Under the pieces are notes generated by a model, which saw only the letters and a list, made by a program, of their open reading frames with translations, was not told the origin of the DNA and made no database searches. From Xanthomonas sp. SI (GTDB taxonomy: Bacteria; Pseudomonadota; Gammaproteobacteria; Xanthomonadales; Xanthomonadaceae): a DNA stretch of 64,000 nucleotides. Location: the NCBI RefSeq assembly GCF_014236855.1, contig NZ_CP051261.1, positions 2,046,001 to 2,110,000 of the forward strand. Reading direction: 5' to 3'. Shown here piece by piece: positions 34,520 through 43,961 of this stretch; position 1 is the first letter of the stretch; each line of letters opens with the position of its first letter. A program made the translations under genes and the position numbers.

Positions 34520-35256
34520 CAGCGGAGGCGACGCCGCACGCGGGCGCGCTGGCGCAGCGCGTGGTGCTGGTCTGCGGTGCCGCCGGCGGGCTGGGCAGCG
34601 CCGCGGCCATGGCCTGCGCCCAGGCCGGCGCCACGGTGGTGCTGCTCGGGCACAAGCCGGCGCGCCTGAATCGGGTCTACGACGCGATCGCCGCCGTCGG
34701 CGCGCCGCCGCTGCTGTATCCGCTGGACCTGCTCGGTGCCACGCCGGAAGACTATGCGACGCTGGCCGAGCGGCTGCAGGCCGAACTCGGGCGGCTGGAC
34801 GGACTGCTGCACTGCGCCGCCGATTTCGTCGGCCTGACCCCGTTCGAACACGCCGACCCGGCGCAGTTCGCGCGCGCCATCCACGTCAACCTCACCGCCC
34901 CGGGCTGGCTGACCCAGGCCTGCCTGCCGCTGCTGAAGCAGGCTGCGGACGCGGCGATCGTGTTCGCGCTCGACGACCCGGCGCGCGTCGGCCAGGCCTA
35001 CTGGGGCGGCTACGGCGTGGCCCAGCACGGCCGTCGCGGCCTGCTGGCGACCCTGCACGGCGAACTGGCCGCCTCGACGGTGCGCGTGGCCGGGTTGCAA
35101 CCCGGGCCGATGCGCACCGCGCTGCGCGCACGCGCCTACACCCACCAGGAAGACTTCGACGCGGTCGATCCGGCGCACTACGCCGCCGCCTGCGTGCAAC
35201 TGCTGTCGTCCGCCGGCGCCGCGCACCGCGGCGCGATCTGGAATCCACTGGCATGA
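34516..35256 (+). CDS. SDR-fold (YciK-like) protein lacking catalytic Ser and Lys
   Basis: This 246-residue protein has a Rossmann fold with the nucleotide loop CGAAGGLG (20-27), close to YciK-type short-chain dehydrogenases. In the active site the YxxxK motif reads YGVAQ (Tyr166 kept, Lys replaced by Gln170), and the usual Ser stretch reads FALDD instead of FTSSS. It may therefore bind NADP(H) without normal SDR chemistry. The GTG start overlaps the grxD stop, and the next gene overlaps its end, so it is the middle gene of a coupled trio. Confidence 0.82.
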   Translation: MTAEATPHAGALAQRVVLVCGAAGGLGSAAAMACAQAGATVVLLGHKPARLNRVYDAIAAVGAPPLLYPLDLLGATPEDYATLAERLQAELGRLDGLLHCAADFVGLTPFEHADPAQFARAIHVNLTAPGWLTQACLPLLKQAADAAIVFALDDPARVGQAYWGGYGVAQHGRRGLLATLHGELAASTVRVAGLQPGPMRTALRARAYTHQEDFDAVDPAHYAAACVQLLSSAGAAHRGAIWNPLA

Positions 35257-35852
35257 CCATCCTGTCGGCAGCCCTGCTGCTGTTCCTGATCCTCGACCCG
35301 CTGGGCAACATCCCGGTGTTCCTCAGCGTGCTCAAGCCGCTGCCGGCCAAGCGCCAGCGCGTGGTGCTGGCGCGCGAACTGCTGATCGCGCTGGGCGTGC
35401 TGATGGCGTTCCTGTGGGGCGGTAAGTACGCGCTGGAAGTGATGCACCTGCGCCAGGAATCGGTGGCGATCGCCGGCGGCATCGTGCTGTTCCTGATCGG
35501 CATCCGCATGATCTTCCCGCGCCCGGAAGGGCTGATGGGCGAGATTCCCGACGGCGAGCCGTTCATCGTGCCGCTGGCGATTCCGCTGGTGGCCGGGCCG
35601 TCGGGCATGGCCGCGGTGATGCTGATGGGCAGCAACGAACCCACCCGCCTGGGCGAATGGAGCCTGGCGCTGATACTGGCCTGGATCGGCACCTCGGCGC
35701 TGCTGTTCGCCGGCACGCTGCTGTACAAGCTGCTCGGCATGCGCGTGCTGATCGCTGTCGAACGACTGATGGGCATGCTGCTGGTGGCGATCTCGGTGCA
35801 GATGTTCCTGGACGGTCTCGGCGTCTATCTGAAGCTGCCGGTCGCCGGCTGA
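35253..35852 (+). CDS. MarC/YhgN family integral membrane protein
   Basis: This 199-residue protein has six hydrophobic segments and the family motif FLILDPLGNIPVFLS (residues 11-25) that repeats in weaker form as PLAIPLVAGPSGMA near residue 109. The transported substrate of MarC/YhgN proteins is not established. It overlaps the SDR gene by four bases. Confidence 0.9.
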   Translation: MTILSAALLLFLILDPLGNIPVFLSVLKPLPAKRQRVVLARELLIALGVLMAFLWGGKYALEVMHLRQESVAIAGGIVLFLIGIRMIFPRPEGLMGEIPDGEPFIVPLAIPLVAGPSGMAAVMLMGSNEPTRLGEWSLALILAWIGTSALLFAGTLLYKLLGMRVLIAVERLMGMLLVAISVQMFLDGLGVYLKLPVAG

Positions 35853-36134
35853 GCGGGCCACCGCGCGCCTTTGTCGCGCCTGTCGCTACGCGCCAACGCT
35901 GCGACATCCCAGGCGTTTGCGGCAATTCGATGACATGTGCGGCGCTTTTTTGTGCCGCCGTGTGTCGGTGCGTGGCGCCAGATTAAGTTCCTGTAAACGC
36001 CCGAGGCATACGCGGGCGAAATAGCCCGCCTACCGTAGCGCCTTCCGAAGCGGTGGGCGCGCGTGCGCCGTGTCCATGCCAATCGCGCCTCCGCTCTCTG
36101 CCGCTCCCACGTTAGCCACAGAGGCGTTCGCCCG

Positions 36135-38516
36135 ATGAAGTCCCGTTCCGCACACCGTATTTCCACTCTTTGCCTGGCGCTGGCAACCGCGCTTTCGGCG
36201 CATCCGGCCCTGGCTCAGGACGCCGGCACCGACACCGCGGAGCAGCGCGTCACCGCCTCCAGTACTTCCAACACCACCGCCGCCTACGAGACCAAGCGCG
36301 TGCAGCAGTTGGACAAGGTCAACGTCAATGCCGACAAGAGCAGCTACGTGCTCGGCGGCGGCAACATGACCGTGCAGACCGCCAGCAAGGCGATTTCCAC
36401 GGTGACCCGCGAGGCCATCGCGCAGGCATCCGGCGGCAGCAACTTCACCCAGATGATCGATGCGATCCCGGGCGTGGACGCCGCCACCAGCGACGTGACC
36501 GGCCTCAACAACGGCAACTACAGCCTGCGCGGCTTCGACTCCTCCGCGATCGGCATCACCGTCAATGGCGCGCCGGTGACCGACAGCGGCAGCTACTCCG
36601 TCTACGCCACCGAATACGGCGATGCCGAGAACTACAACGACATCACCGTCACCCAGGGCACGCCCAACGTGGACCAGCCGGAAATGGGCGCCACCGGCGG
36701 CCAGATCGCCTGGTCGACGATCGACCCGAGCCACACGTTCGGCGTGGATTTCACCCAGAGCTTCGGCAGCAACGACTATCGGCGCACCTTCGTGCGCGTG
36801 AACACCGGCGATACCGGCGCGGTGCGTTCGTGGGTGTCGTTCTCGACCAACAGCGCCGACAAGTGGAAGGGCAACGGCGACATGTCGGTCAACAAGATCG
36901 ACGGAAAGAGCGTGTGGGACATCAGCCCCGGCAACTCGATCAGCGCCTCGTTCCAGTACAACCGCCAGTCCAACTACTCCTACAACACCGCCAGCAAGGC
37001 GCAGCTGGCCAGCGATTACGACTACGACTACAACGACACCTGGGGCGGCGGCAGCACCTCGGCCGACCAGTCCTACTGGAAGTTGCGGCGCAATCCGTAC
37101 AAGAGCCTGCTCGCCAGCCTGGATGGCGAGTTCACCCTGAGCGACAGCCTGCGCCTGTCGGTGGTGCCGTACGTGTGGTGGGGCGACGGCGGCGGCTCCA
37201 GCGCCGCGTCGGTGTATCCGTCCACCAGCAGCGGCAACGTCTATGGCTACTCCAGCGGCGTGAGCGGCAGTCGCGACGTCGACTACACCTATTCCTACTC
37301 CAGCACGGTACGTCCGGGCGTGGTCGCCAAGTTCTTCCAGGACATCGGCATGGACCACAACCTGGTCTATGGCCTGTGGTACGACCGTTCGCGCAAGAGC
37401 CAGAACAACAGCATCGTCAAGACCGACCAGAGCACCGGCCAGGCCTGCGACATCTGGGCCGACAGCGACGATTGCTTCCTGGCCTACGCCGATGGCCAGG
37501 TGCAGCAGAGCTACCGCACCTACACCGTCACCGACGTGCAGAAGTACTTCATCCAGGACAACTGGACACCGGCCGACGACTGGGCGGTCAACTACGGCGT
37601 GTCCTGGATCCATGCCACGCGCAAGGGCCACAACTACCAGTGGCCGGATACCGCCAAGGAGATCGGCGTGGACTTCGACAACAGCTACAGCAAACTGCTG
37701 CCGGCCTTCGGCATCAAGTACGCGCCGGATAGCCGCAACCAGTTCTACTACGGCGTGGCCAAGACCTTCCGCGTACCGGCGACCAATTCGATTTCGGTGA
37801 ACCTGTCGGCCGCGCAGGAGATTCCGGAGCCGGAATCGGCCTGGACCCACGACTTGGGCTGGCGCTACTACGGCGACCGCTTCTCGCTGTCGGCCATGCT
37901 GTACCAGAGCAACTACAGCAATAAGCAGATGTCCAGCTACGACCAGGCCACGGCGCTGACCACCTACATCTCGATCGGCAAGGTGCGCATGCGCGGCTTC
38001 AACAGCGAGGCCAGCTACAACATCACCGACAATCTCAAACTGTACGGCTCCTACACCTACACCCAGGCCAAGATCCTGAGCGACACCCTGGCGGTGGGCA
38101 CGTCCAACGGCATCTACGACTATGCGGTTGGTGGCAAGCAGCTGGCCAATACGCCGAAGAACCTGGCCAACCTGCGCCTGAGCTACAGCATCGGCGACTT
38201 CTGGATCGCGTTGAAGGGCCGTTACTCCGGCTCGCGTTACGGCGACTACATGAACACCGAGCGGGTAGGGGGCTACACCACCTTCGGCGCCGATGCCGGT
38301 TACGCGTTCGCCGACTGGGGCTGGCTGAAGAAGCCGTCGATCAAGCTCAATCTGTACAACCTGACCGACAAGCAGGCGGTCACCTGGGCCAGCACCACGC
38401 AGGTGTTGGCGGCCTCCGGCGCCAGCGAGTATCCGGATGTGGTGTCCACCGGCACCCCGTACTACTCCGTGTTGGAGCCGCGCGCGTTCGCGGTAACCTT
38501 CGGCGGTTCGTTCTGA
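36135..38516 (+). CDS. TonB-dependent outer-membrane receptor
   Basis: This 793-residue receptor takes up a ligand across the outer membrane using TonB energy. It has a signal peptide cut near Ala27 (LAQD), a plug domain (about 55-175, with INDAIPGVDAAT-like and LRGFDSSAIGITVNG segments) and a 22-strand-type barrel ending in the C-terminal Phe typical of such proteins (VTFGGSF). The ATG at 36135 is preferred over an upstream in-frame start. There is no N-terminal signalling domain. The ligand is unknown; no substrate-use genes are adjacent. A strong terminator follows. Confidence 0.88.
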   Translation: MKSRSAHRISTLCLALATALSAHPALAQDAGTDTAEQRVTASSTSNTTAAYETKRVQQLDKVNVNADKSSYVLGGGNMTVQTASKAISTVTREAIAQASGGSNFTQMIDAIPGVDAATSDVTGLNNGNYSLRGFDSSAIGITVNGAPVTDSGSYSVYATEYGDAENYNDITVTQGTPNVDQPEMGATGGQIAWSTIDPSHTFGVDFTQSFGSNDYRRTFVRVNTGDTGAVRSWVSFSTNSADKWKGNGDMSVNKIDGKSVWDISPGNSISASFQYNRQSNYSYNTASKAQLASDYDYDYNDTWGGGSTSADQSYWKLRRNPYKSLLASLDGEFTLSDSLRLSVVPYVWWGDGGGSSAASVYPSTSSGNVYGYSSGVSGSRDVDYTYSYSSTVRPGVVAKFFQDIGMDHNLVYGLWYDRSRKSQNNSIVKTDQSTGQACDIWADSDDCFLAYADGQVQQSYRTYTVTDVQKYFIQDNWTPADDWAVNYGVSWIHATRKGHNYQWPDTAKEIGVDFDNSYSKLLPAFGIKYAPDSRNQFYYGVAKTFRVPATNSISVNLSAAQEIPEPESAWTHDLGWRYYGDRFSLSAMLYQSNYSNKQMSSYDQATALTTYISIGKVRMRGFNSEASYNITDNLKLYGSYTYTQAKILSDTLAVGTSNGIYDYAVGGKQLANTPKNLANLRLSYSIGDFWIALKGRYSGSRYGDYMNTERVGGYTTFGADAGYAFADWGWLKKPSIKLNLYNLTDKQAVTWASTTQVLAASGASEYPDVVSTGTPYYSVLEPRAFAVTFGGSF

Positions 38517-38559
38517 GGAACGGCCGAGCCCCATACCGGGGCTGGAAACGGAAAGCAGT

Positions 38560-38598
38560 GCAAACGGCCGGGGTCTAGCCCCGGCCGTTTGCGTTTTT
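38560..38598 (+). terminator. Rho-independent terminator after the first TonB receptor
   Basis: A perfect 14-base stem GCAAACGGCCGGGG (38560-38573) pairs with 38579-38592 around a TCTAG loop and is followed by GTTTTTG. Confidence 0.88.
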
Positions 38599-39225
38599 GC
38601 GGGCTTGCTCCGCCGTCGCCGTGCCAAGCCCGCCACGGGACTGTTGCAGTGTGCGGATATCTGCATCGGATCCTTGTCGGGTCGTTGCCCATGGCTGCCC
38701 TCGTCAAGCCGTTTCCGAGTCGGTCGGGCACCTGGGTGAGGGGCGCTCGCAGCACCATGCGGCGTGCCGGAGTGCGAGCCGCCGCCGTCTCGGTTGCGGA
38801 GCCGGGCGGGCGACCTAGCCCGGCCACCAGTCCTGGGACAGGCGAGATACGCGAGCGCCTGCGTACCAGCGCCCGGCGGCCCGGAAACGGCGCTGAGCCG
38901 ACGATTCGAGCAAATCCTGCGCAGCCGACGCTACCGGCCAAACCATCGAGTAACTGCACTACCTGAGCAGGCGATGCAGGCCCCGAGGTGCGCGCGGCGG
39001 CGTCACCCAGTGTCCTGCACCGACATGGGAACTGCGATCCATGTCGTGTCATGTCCGTCTATGCCGGTTTGTCACGTTTCGGCAACAAATCGGCCCTATG
39101 GTGTTAAACTCGCGTTAACCCTTGCGGGGGATCCAGCAAGGGGGCACGAACCACATTCCGCTGCCGTGTGCCCACCAGCACGGCGAGCTATGCGCATTTC
39201 GTCAAACTCCATCGAGGCTATTGCA
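38599..39225 (+). other. Long leader of the Oar-like receptor gene, no gene seen
   Basis: I see no convincing gene in these 627 bases; open frames on both strands lack protein-like composition. Near 39103-39119 GTTAA and TTAAC flank ACTCGCG. A short stem CCCTTGC (39119-39125) with GCAAGGG (39136-39142) lies about 85 bases before the start codon at 39226. Either could belong to the promoter or leader of the large receptor gene. Confidence 0.5.
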
Positions 39226-42200
39226 ATGACTCAACCCCGCCGTCTCCGGATGTCCAAGCTCACCCTTGGCCTCGTTGCTGCGCTTGCCGCCGCCCCTGTG
39301 TTCGCCCAGAGCACCTCCGCCGGCGTCGGCGGTTTGGTCACCCACGATGGCCAGCCTGTGGTCGGCGCCGAAGTGACCATCACCCACGCCGAATCGGGCA
39401 CGGTCAGCCGCGCCACCACGGACGCCAGCGGCCGCTACAACGCGCGCGGCCTGCGCGTCGGTGGCCCGTACACCATCACCATCACCAAGCCCGGCGAAGG
39501 CACCAAGACCGAAGACGGTGTGTACCTGAGCGTGAATCAGACCGCCAGCGTCAATGCCGCGCTGAGTGGCGACGTGACGACGCTGCAGACGGTGAACGCG
39601 GTCGCGGTCGCCGGCGGTTCCGACATGTTCAGCGCCACCAAGATGGGCGCGGGCACCAACGTCGGCCGCGAGCAGATCGAGTCGCTGCCGTCGGTCAACG
39701 GCAATATCCAGGACTACATGCGCCTGGATCCGCGCGTGGCCTTCGTCGATCGCGCGTCCGGCACCATCAGCGCCGGCGGCCTGAACCCGCGCTACAACTC
39801 GATCAACATCGACGGCGTCTCGGCCAGCGACACCTTCGGCCTGGAAGGCAATAACATGACCACCCGGCGCCAGCCGGTGTCGATGGAAGCCATCGAAGCG
39901 CTGGACGTCAACCTGTCCAACTACGACGTCAGCATCGCCAGCGCCGCCGGCGCCACCGTCAATGCGGTGACCAAGTCCGGTACCAACGAGTTCCATGGTT
40001 CGGTCTACGGCTACATGCGCGATGGCGACTGGTTCGGCGACAACCCGGACGGCAGCAAGTTCAACGGCTTCACCAAGGAAAAGACCTACGGCGCCACCTT
40101 CGGCGGCCCGATCGTCAAGGACAAGCTGTTCTTCTTCGCCAACTACGAAAAGTTCCAGCAGGACGCGCCTGGCCTCGACCTGGGCAGCACCGCGCTGGGC
40201 AAGGCCAACGCCAAGTACACCCTGGCGGACGTGGCGCGTGCGCAGCAGATCGCGCAAAACTACGGCTTCGACGCCGGTTCGCTCGACAGCAACGGCAATA
40301 CCGATCTTGAGGAATACGCGCTCAAGCTCGACTGGAACATCAACGACAACCACCGCGCCAGCTTCCGCTACAGCAAGCTCGACCAAAGCAAGCTGCGCAT
40401 CAACGGCGCCAGCAGCACCAGCCAGGCCTCGCTGAGCTCGTACTGGTACCAGCATGAGAAGACCGTCGAGAGCTACGTCGGCCAGCTGTTCAGTGACTGG
40501 TCCGAGAACTTCTCCACGGAGTTCAAGGCGTCTTACCGCGATTACTCCGCGATCCGCGTGGTGCCGACCGACGCCCCCAGCGTCGCGATCTACTTCGACG
40601 GCACCGTCGCCGCGCCGACCGGCGACGTGCTGTTCCTCGGCACCGAGACCAATTCGCAGGGCAACATCCTCACCACCAAGACCTGGAACTACTACGGCGC
40701 CGGCACCCTGACCCTCGGCAACCACGACCTGAAGTTCGGCGTCGACTACACCACCAACGACGTCTACAACCTGTTCGGCCGCAACAGCTGGGGCGTGTAC
40801 ACGTTCCTGGGCCTGGACAACTTCGCCAATGGCCGCTGGAGTTCCTACCAGCTCAACAGCGAGCGCACCCCGGGTTCGATCGCGGCCGACTACAAGAACG
40901 ACAATCTCGGCCTGTTCATCCAGGACACCTGGTATGTCAACAACAACCTGACCCTGACCCTGGGCCTGCGCGGCGACCGGCCGGGCGTCAGTCCGGATCC
41001 GACCTATAACGCGGCCGCCCAGGCGTACTTCGGCTACGACAACAGCAAGGTGTTCGGCGGCGATTTCCTGATCCAGCCGCGCTTCGGCTTCAACTACACG
41101 TTCGACACCGACCGTCCGACCCAGTTGCGCGGTGGCGTGGGCCTGTTCCAGGGCGATGCGCCGCAGGTGTGGATCGGCAACAGCTACTCCAATACCGGGT
41201 TCAACTACAACGCCTACAGCTATACCGCCTACAACCCGGCGTTGCCGTTCAGCCCGAACAAGGACACGCAGCCGATTCCGACCGCGCCGGGTTCCGCCAC
41301 CCAGGGCGTCAGCTTCGTCGGCAACGATTTCAAGCTGCCGTCGCTGTACAAGGCCAACCTCGCGCTCGACCACGAAACCCCGTGGTACGGCATCGTGGCG
41401 TCGGCCGAGTTGCTGGTGACCAAGGTCAAGAACGGCCTGTACTACAAGAGCCTGAACATCGGTCGGGTGAACAATCCGGGCGAGGACCCGGCCCCGGCCT
41501 ACTACGGCCCGGATGGCCGTGCGCTGTACTGGAACCCGGCGCAGACCGGCCGCGCGTGGGCCGCCGGCAACAACCGCTACAACCGCAACGGCGCCTACAG
41601 CGACGTCTTCCTGATCGAGAACACCGACAAGGGCAAGACCCAGCAGTTCACCGTGTCGCTGTCCAAGCCGTTCAGCGAAGGCGGCGACTGGTCGTGGAAC
41701 CTGGGCTACACCTATACCCACGCCACCGAAGTCGGTTCGCTGACCAGCTCCACCGCCAGCTCCGGCTGGGGCTACCAGTACGCCTTCAACGCCAACTCGG
41801 AAACCGAGAACACGTCGCGCTACGAGATCAAGGACCGTATCTCCGGTTCGCTGAACTGGAAGCACAAGTTCTTCAGCGACTATGAAACCCGTGTGGGCCT
41901 GGTTTACGAAGGCCGCAGCGGCCGTCCGTACAGCTACGTGTACAACGGCGACGCCAATGGCGACAGCCGTTCGACCAACGACCTGTTCTACGTGCCGAAG
42001 GGTCCGGGCGACGTGCTGTTCGGTAACCTCAGCAGCACCGGCGCGTTCACCGCCAACCCGGCGCTGGAGAAGCAGTTCTTCGACTGGCTGGCGCAGAATC
42101 CGCAGCTGGCCAAGTACGCGGGCAGCTACGCTCCGGCCAACGGCTTCCGTTCGTCCTGGATCAACACCTTCGACGTGCACATCAGCCAGCAGCTGCCGGG

Positions 42201-42462
42201 CTTCTTCAAGGGCCACAAGTCCGAGGTGTGGCTGGACATCCAGAACGTCGGCAACCTGCTGAACAAGAAGTGGGGCCAGATCTACGACTACGGCTTCTTC
42301 GCCGATGCGCGCGTGGCGAACCTGCAGGGCATCTACAACGGCAAGTACGTGTACAACACCCTGTACACCGACCAGCCGTCCGCCGCCAATGCCGATGCCG
42401 ACGGTTTCAACACTGGCGTTTCGCAGTGGTCGCTGAACCTGGGCTTCCGTTACGAGTTCTGA
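39226..42462 (+). CDS. Oar-like TonB-dependent receptor with carboxypeptidase-regulatory-like domain
   Basis: This 1078-residue outer-membrane receptor begins with a signal peptide (VFAQ, cut near residue 27). A carboxypeptidase-regulatory-like beta domain (about 28-110: GGLVTHDGQPVVGAEVTI, DASGRYNARGL) follows, then a plug (about 125-245, with GLNPRYNSINIDGVSASDTF) and a large barrel ending NLGFRYEF. This is the Oar/OmpA-related subgroup common in Xanthomonadaceae. GAGG lies before the ATG at 39226, and longer frames upstream do not look like protein. The ligand is unknown; peptides or glycans are candidates by family only. Confidence 0.9.
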   Translation: MTQPRRLRMSKLTLGLVAALAAAPVFAQSTSAGVGGLVTHDGQPVVGAEVTITHAESGTVSRATTDASGRYNARGLRVGGPYTITITKPGEGTKTEDGVYLSVNQTASVNAALSGDVTTLQTVNAVAVAGGSDMFSATKMGAGTNVGREQIESLPSVNGNIQDYMRLDPRVAFVDRASGTISAGGLNPRYNSINIDGVSASDTFGLEGNNMTTRRQPVSMEAIEALDVNLSNYDVSIASAAGATVNAVTKSGTNEFHGSVYGYMRDGDWFGDNPDGSKFNGFTKEKTYGATFGGPIVKDKLFFFANYEKFQQDAPGLDLGSTALGKANAKYTLADVARAQQIAQNYGFDAGSLDSNGNTDLEEYALKLDWNINDNHRASFRYSKLDQSKLRINGASSTSQASLSSYWYQHEKTVESYVGQLFSDWSENFSTEFKASYRDYSAIRVVPTDAPSVAIYFDGTVAAPTGDVLFLGTETNSQGNILTTKTWNYYGAGTLTLGNHDLKFGVDYTTNDVYNLFGRNSWGVYTFLGLDNFANGRWSSYQLNSERTPGSIAADYKNDNLGLFIQDTWYVNNNLTLTLGLRGDRPGVSPDPTYNAAAQAYFGYDNSKVFGGDFLIQPRFGFNYTFDTDRPTQLRGGVGLFQGDAPQVWIGNSYSNTGFNYNAYSYTAYNPALPFSPNKDTQPIPTAPGSATQGVSFVGNDFKLPSLYKANLALDHETPWYGIVASAELLVTKVKNGLYYKSLNIGRVNNPGEDPAPAYYGPDGRALYWNPAQTGRAWAAGNNRYNRNGAYSDVFLIENTDKGKTQQFTVSLSKPFSEGGDWSWNLGYTYTHATEVGSLTSSTASSGWGYQYAFNANSETENTSRYEIKDRISGSLNWKHKFFSDYETRVGLVYEGRSGRPYSYVYNGDANGDSRSTNDLFYVPKGPGDVLFGNLSSTGAFTANPALEKQFFDWLAQNPQLAKYAGSYAPANGFRSSWINTFDVHISQQLPGFFKGHKSEVWLDIQNVGNLLNKKWGQIYDYGFFADARVANLQGIYNGKYVYNTLYTDQPSAANADADGFNTGVSQWSLNLGFRYEF

Positions 42463-42490
42463 TCCGCTCGCAACCGCAGCGGTACAAGCG

Positions 42491-42520
42491 AACGGCCGGG
42501 GCAACCCGGCCGTTTTCTTT
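42491..42520 (+). terminator. Rho-independent terminator after the Oar-like receptor
   Basis: Stem AACGGCCGGG (42491-42500) pairs with CCCGGCCGTT (42505-42514) around GCAA and is followed by TTCTTTT. The stem sequence is nearly the same as that of the terminator after the preceding receptor. Confidence 0.85.
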
Positions 42521-42572
42521 TGCGGGGGCTGACGCTAAAGTCGCCGTTGACGACAACGACAAGAATTCCGAT

Positions 42573-43961
42573 ATGACGACGAGCAATACGGCCGCGCGGG
42601 CGCTGCCGGTAGTGGACGCGCGGATCTACCCGCGCGGCGGCCTGGACATCCTCTCGCGCGCCGAAGTGGTGCGCCTGCGCGATGCCTCCAGCGGCGGACT
42701 GCACGAACTGCTGCGGCGCTGCGCGCTGGCGGTGCTGACCAGCGGCAGCGCGTCCGACGATCCGCGCGCCGCGCGCGACCTGTATCCCGACTTCGACATC
42801 CAGGTGGTCCAGCGCGACCGCGGCGCGCGCATCGACCTGTTCAATGCTCCGGCGATGGCCTTCGTGGACGGGGAGATCATCAACGGCGTGGCCGAACTGC
42901 TGTTCGCCGTGGTCCGCGACCTGGCCTACATGGCCATCGAACTCGGCCCGGACTCCGCCGCCGACCTCGAATCCAGCGAAGGCATCACCAGCGCCGTGTT
43001 CGGGCAGCTGCGCAACGCGCGCATCCTGCAACCGGCCGATCCGAACCTGGTGGTGTGCTGGGGCGGTCATTCGATTTCGCGCGACGAGTACCTGTACACC
43101 AAACAGGTCGGCTACGAGTTGGGCCTGCGCGGTCTGGACATCTGCACCGGCTGCGGTCCGGGTGCGATGAAGGGGCCGATGAAGGGCGCCACCATCGCCC
43201 ATGCCAAGCAGCGCAAGCACGACAACCGCTACATCGGCGTCACCGAGCCGGGCATCATCGCCGCCGAGTCGCCGAACCCGATCGTCAACCACCTGGTGAT
43301 CATGCCGGACATCGAGAAGCGCCTGGAGGCCTTCGTCCGCATCGGCCACGGCATCATCGTGTTCCCCGGCGGCGTCGGTACCGCCGAAGAGATCCTGTAC
43401 CTGCTCGGCATCCTGCTGCGCGACGAGAACCGCGGCCTGCCGTTCCCGCTGATCCTGACCGGCCCGACCATCGCCGCGCCGTACTTCGAGCAGATCGACC
43501 GCTTCCTGCGCCTGACCCTGGGCGAGGCCGCCACCTCGCGCTACCAGATCATCGTCGGCGATCCGATCGCGGTGGCGCGCAAGATGGCCGAGGGCATCCA
43601 GGAAGTGCGCATGCACCGCAAGGAGCAGAAGGACGCGTTCTACTTCAACTGGTCGGTGGACATCCCGCTGGAATACCAGCGTCCGTTCGTGCCCACCCAC
43701 GAGGCGATGGCCGCGCTCGACCTGCACCACGGGCGCCCGCCGCACGCACTGGCGGCGGACCTGCGCCGCGCCTTCTCCGGCATCGTCGCCGGCAACGTCA
43801 AGGAAGACGGCATGCGCCGCATCGAGGAGTACGGCCCGTTCGAGATCCACGGCGACGCGGACATGATGCAGGCCCTGGACGAACTGCTGCGCGCCTTCGT
43901 CGAGCAGCGCCGGATGAAGATTTCCGGGGAGTATCGGCCTTGTTATCGGGTCATGGCCTGA
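42573..43961 (+). CDS. ppnN: Pyrimidine/purine nucleotide 5'-monophosphate nucleosidase (LOG family)
   Basis: This 462-residue enzyme hydrolyses nucleoside monophosphates to ribose 5-phosphate and base, adjusting nucleotide pools under (p)ppGpp control in E. coli (YgdH). The lysine-decarboxylase-like signature is PGGVGTAEE (near 267), preceded by CTGCGPGAMKGPMKGA (near 190). The N- and C-terminal extensions that distinguish PpnN from short LOG proteins are present. Its 3' end overlaps the convergent kinase gene by 11 bases. Confidence 0.93.
   Translation: MTTSNTAARALPVVDARIYPRGGLDILSRAEVVRLRDASSGGLHELLRRCALAVLTSGSASDDPRAARDLYPDFDIQVVQRDRGARIDLFNAPAMAFVDGEIINGVAELLFAVVRDLAYMAIELGPDSAADLESSEGITSAVFGQLRNARILQPADPNLVVCWGGHSISRDEYLYTKQVGYELGLRGLDICTGCGPGAMKGPMKGATIAHAKQRKHDNRYIGVTEPGIIAAESPNPIVNHLVIMPDIEKRLEAFVRIGHGIIVFPGGVGTAEEILYLLGILLRDENRGLPFPLILTGPTIAAPYFEQIDRFLRLTLGEAATSRYQIIVGDPIAVARKMAEGIQEVRMHRKEQKDAFYFNWSVDIPLEYQRPFVPTHEAMAALDLHHGRPPHALAADLRRAFSGIVAGNVKEDGMRRIEEYGPFEIHGDADMMQALDELLRAFVEQRRMKISGEYRPCYRVMA

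Noticed and set aside
38462..39052. Long minus-strand frame opposite the end of the first TonB receptor
   Set aside because: It runs through the terminator hairpin and into the receptor's antisense strand; open frames on the opposite strand are expected in DNA this GC-rich.
39202..42504. 1100-codon minus-strand frame opposite the Oar-like receptor
   Set aside because: It is a shadow of the receptor's codon pattern, rich in Val/Gly/His without domain structure.
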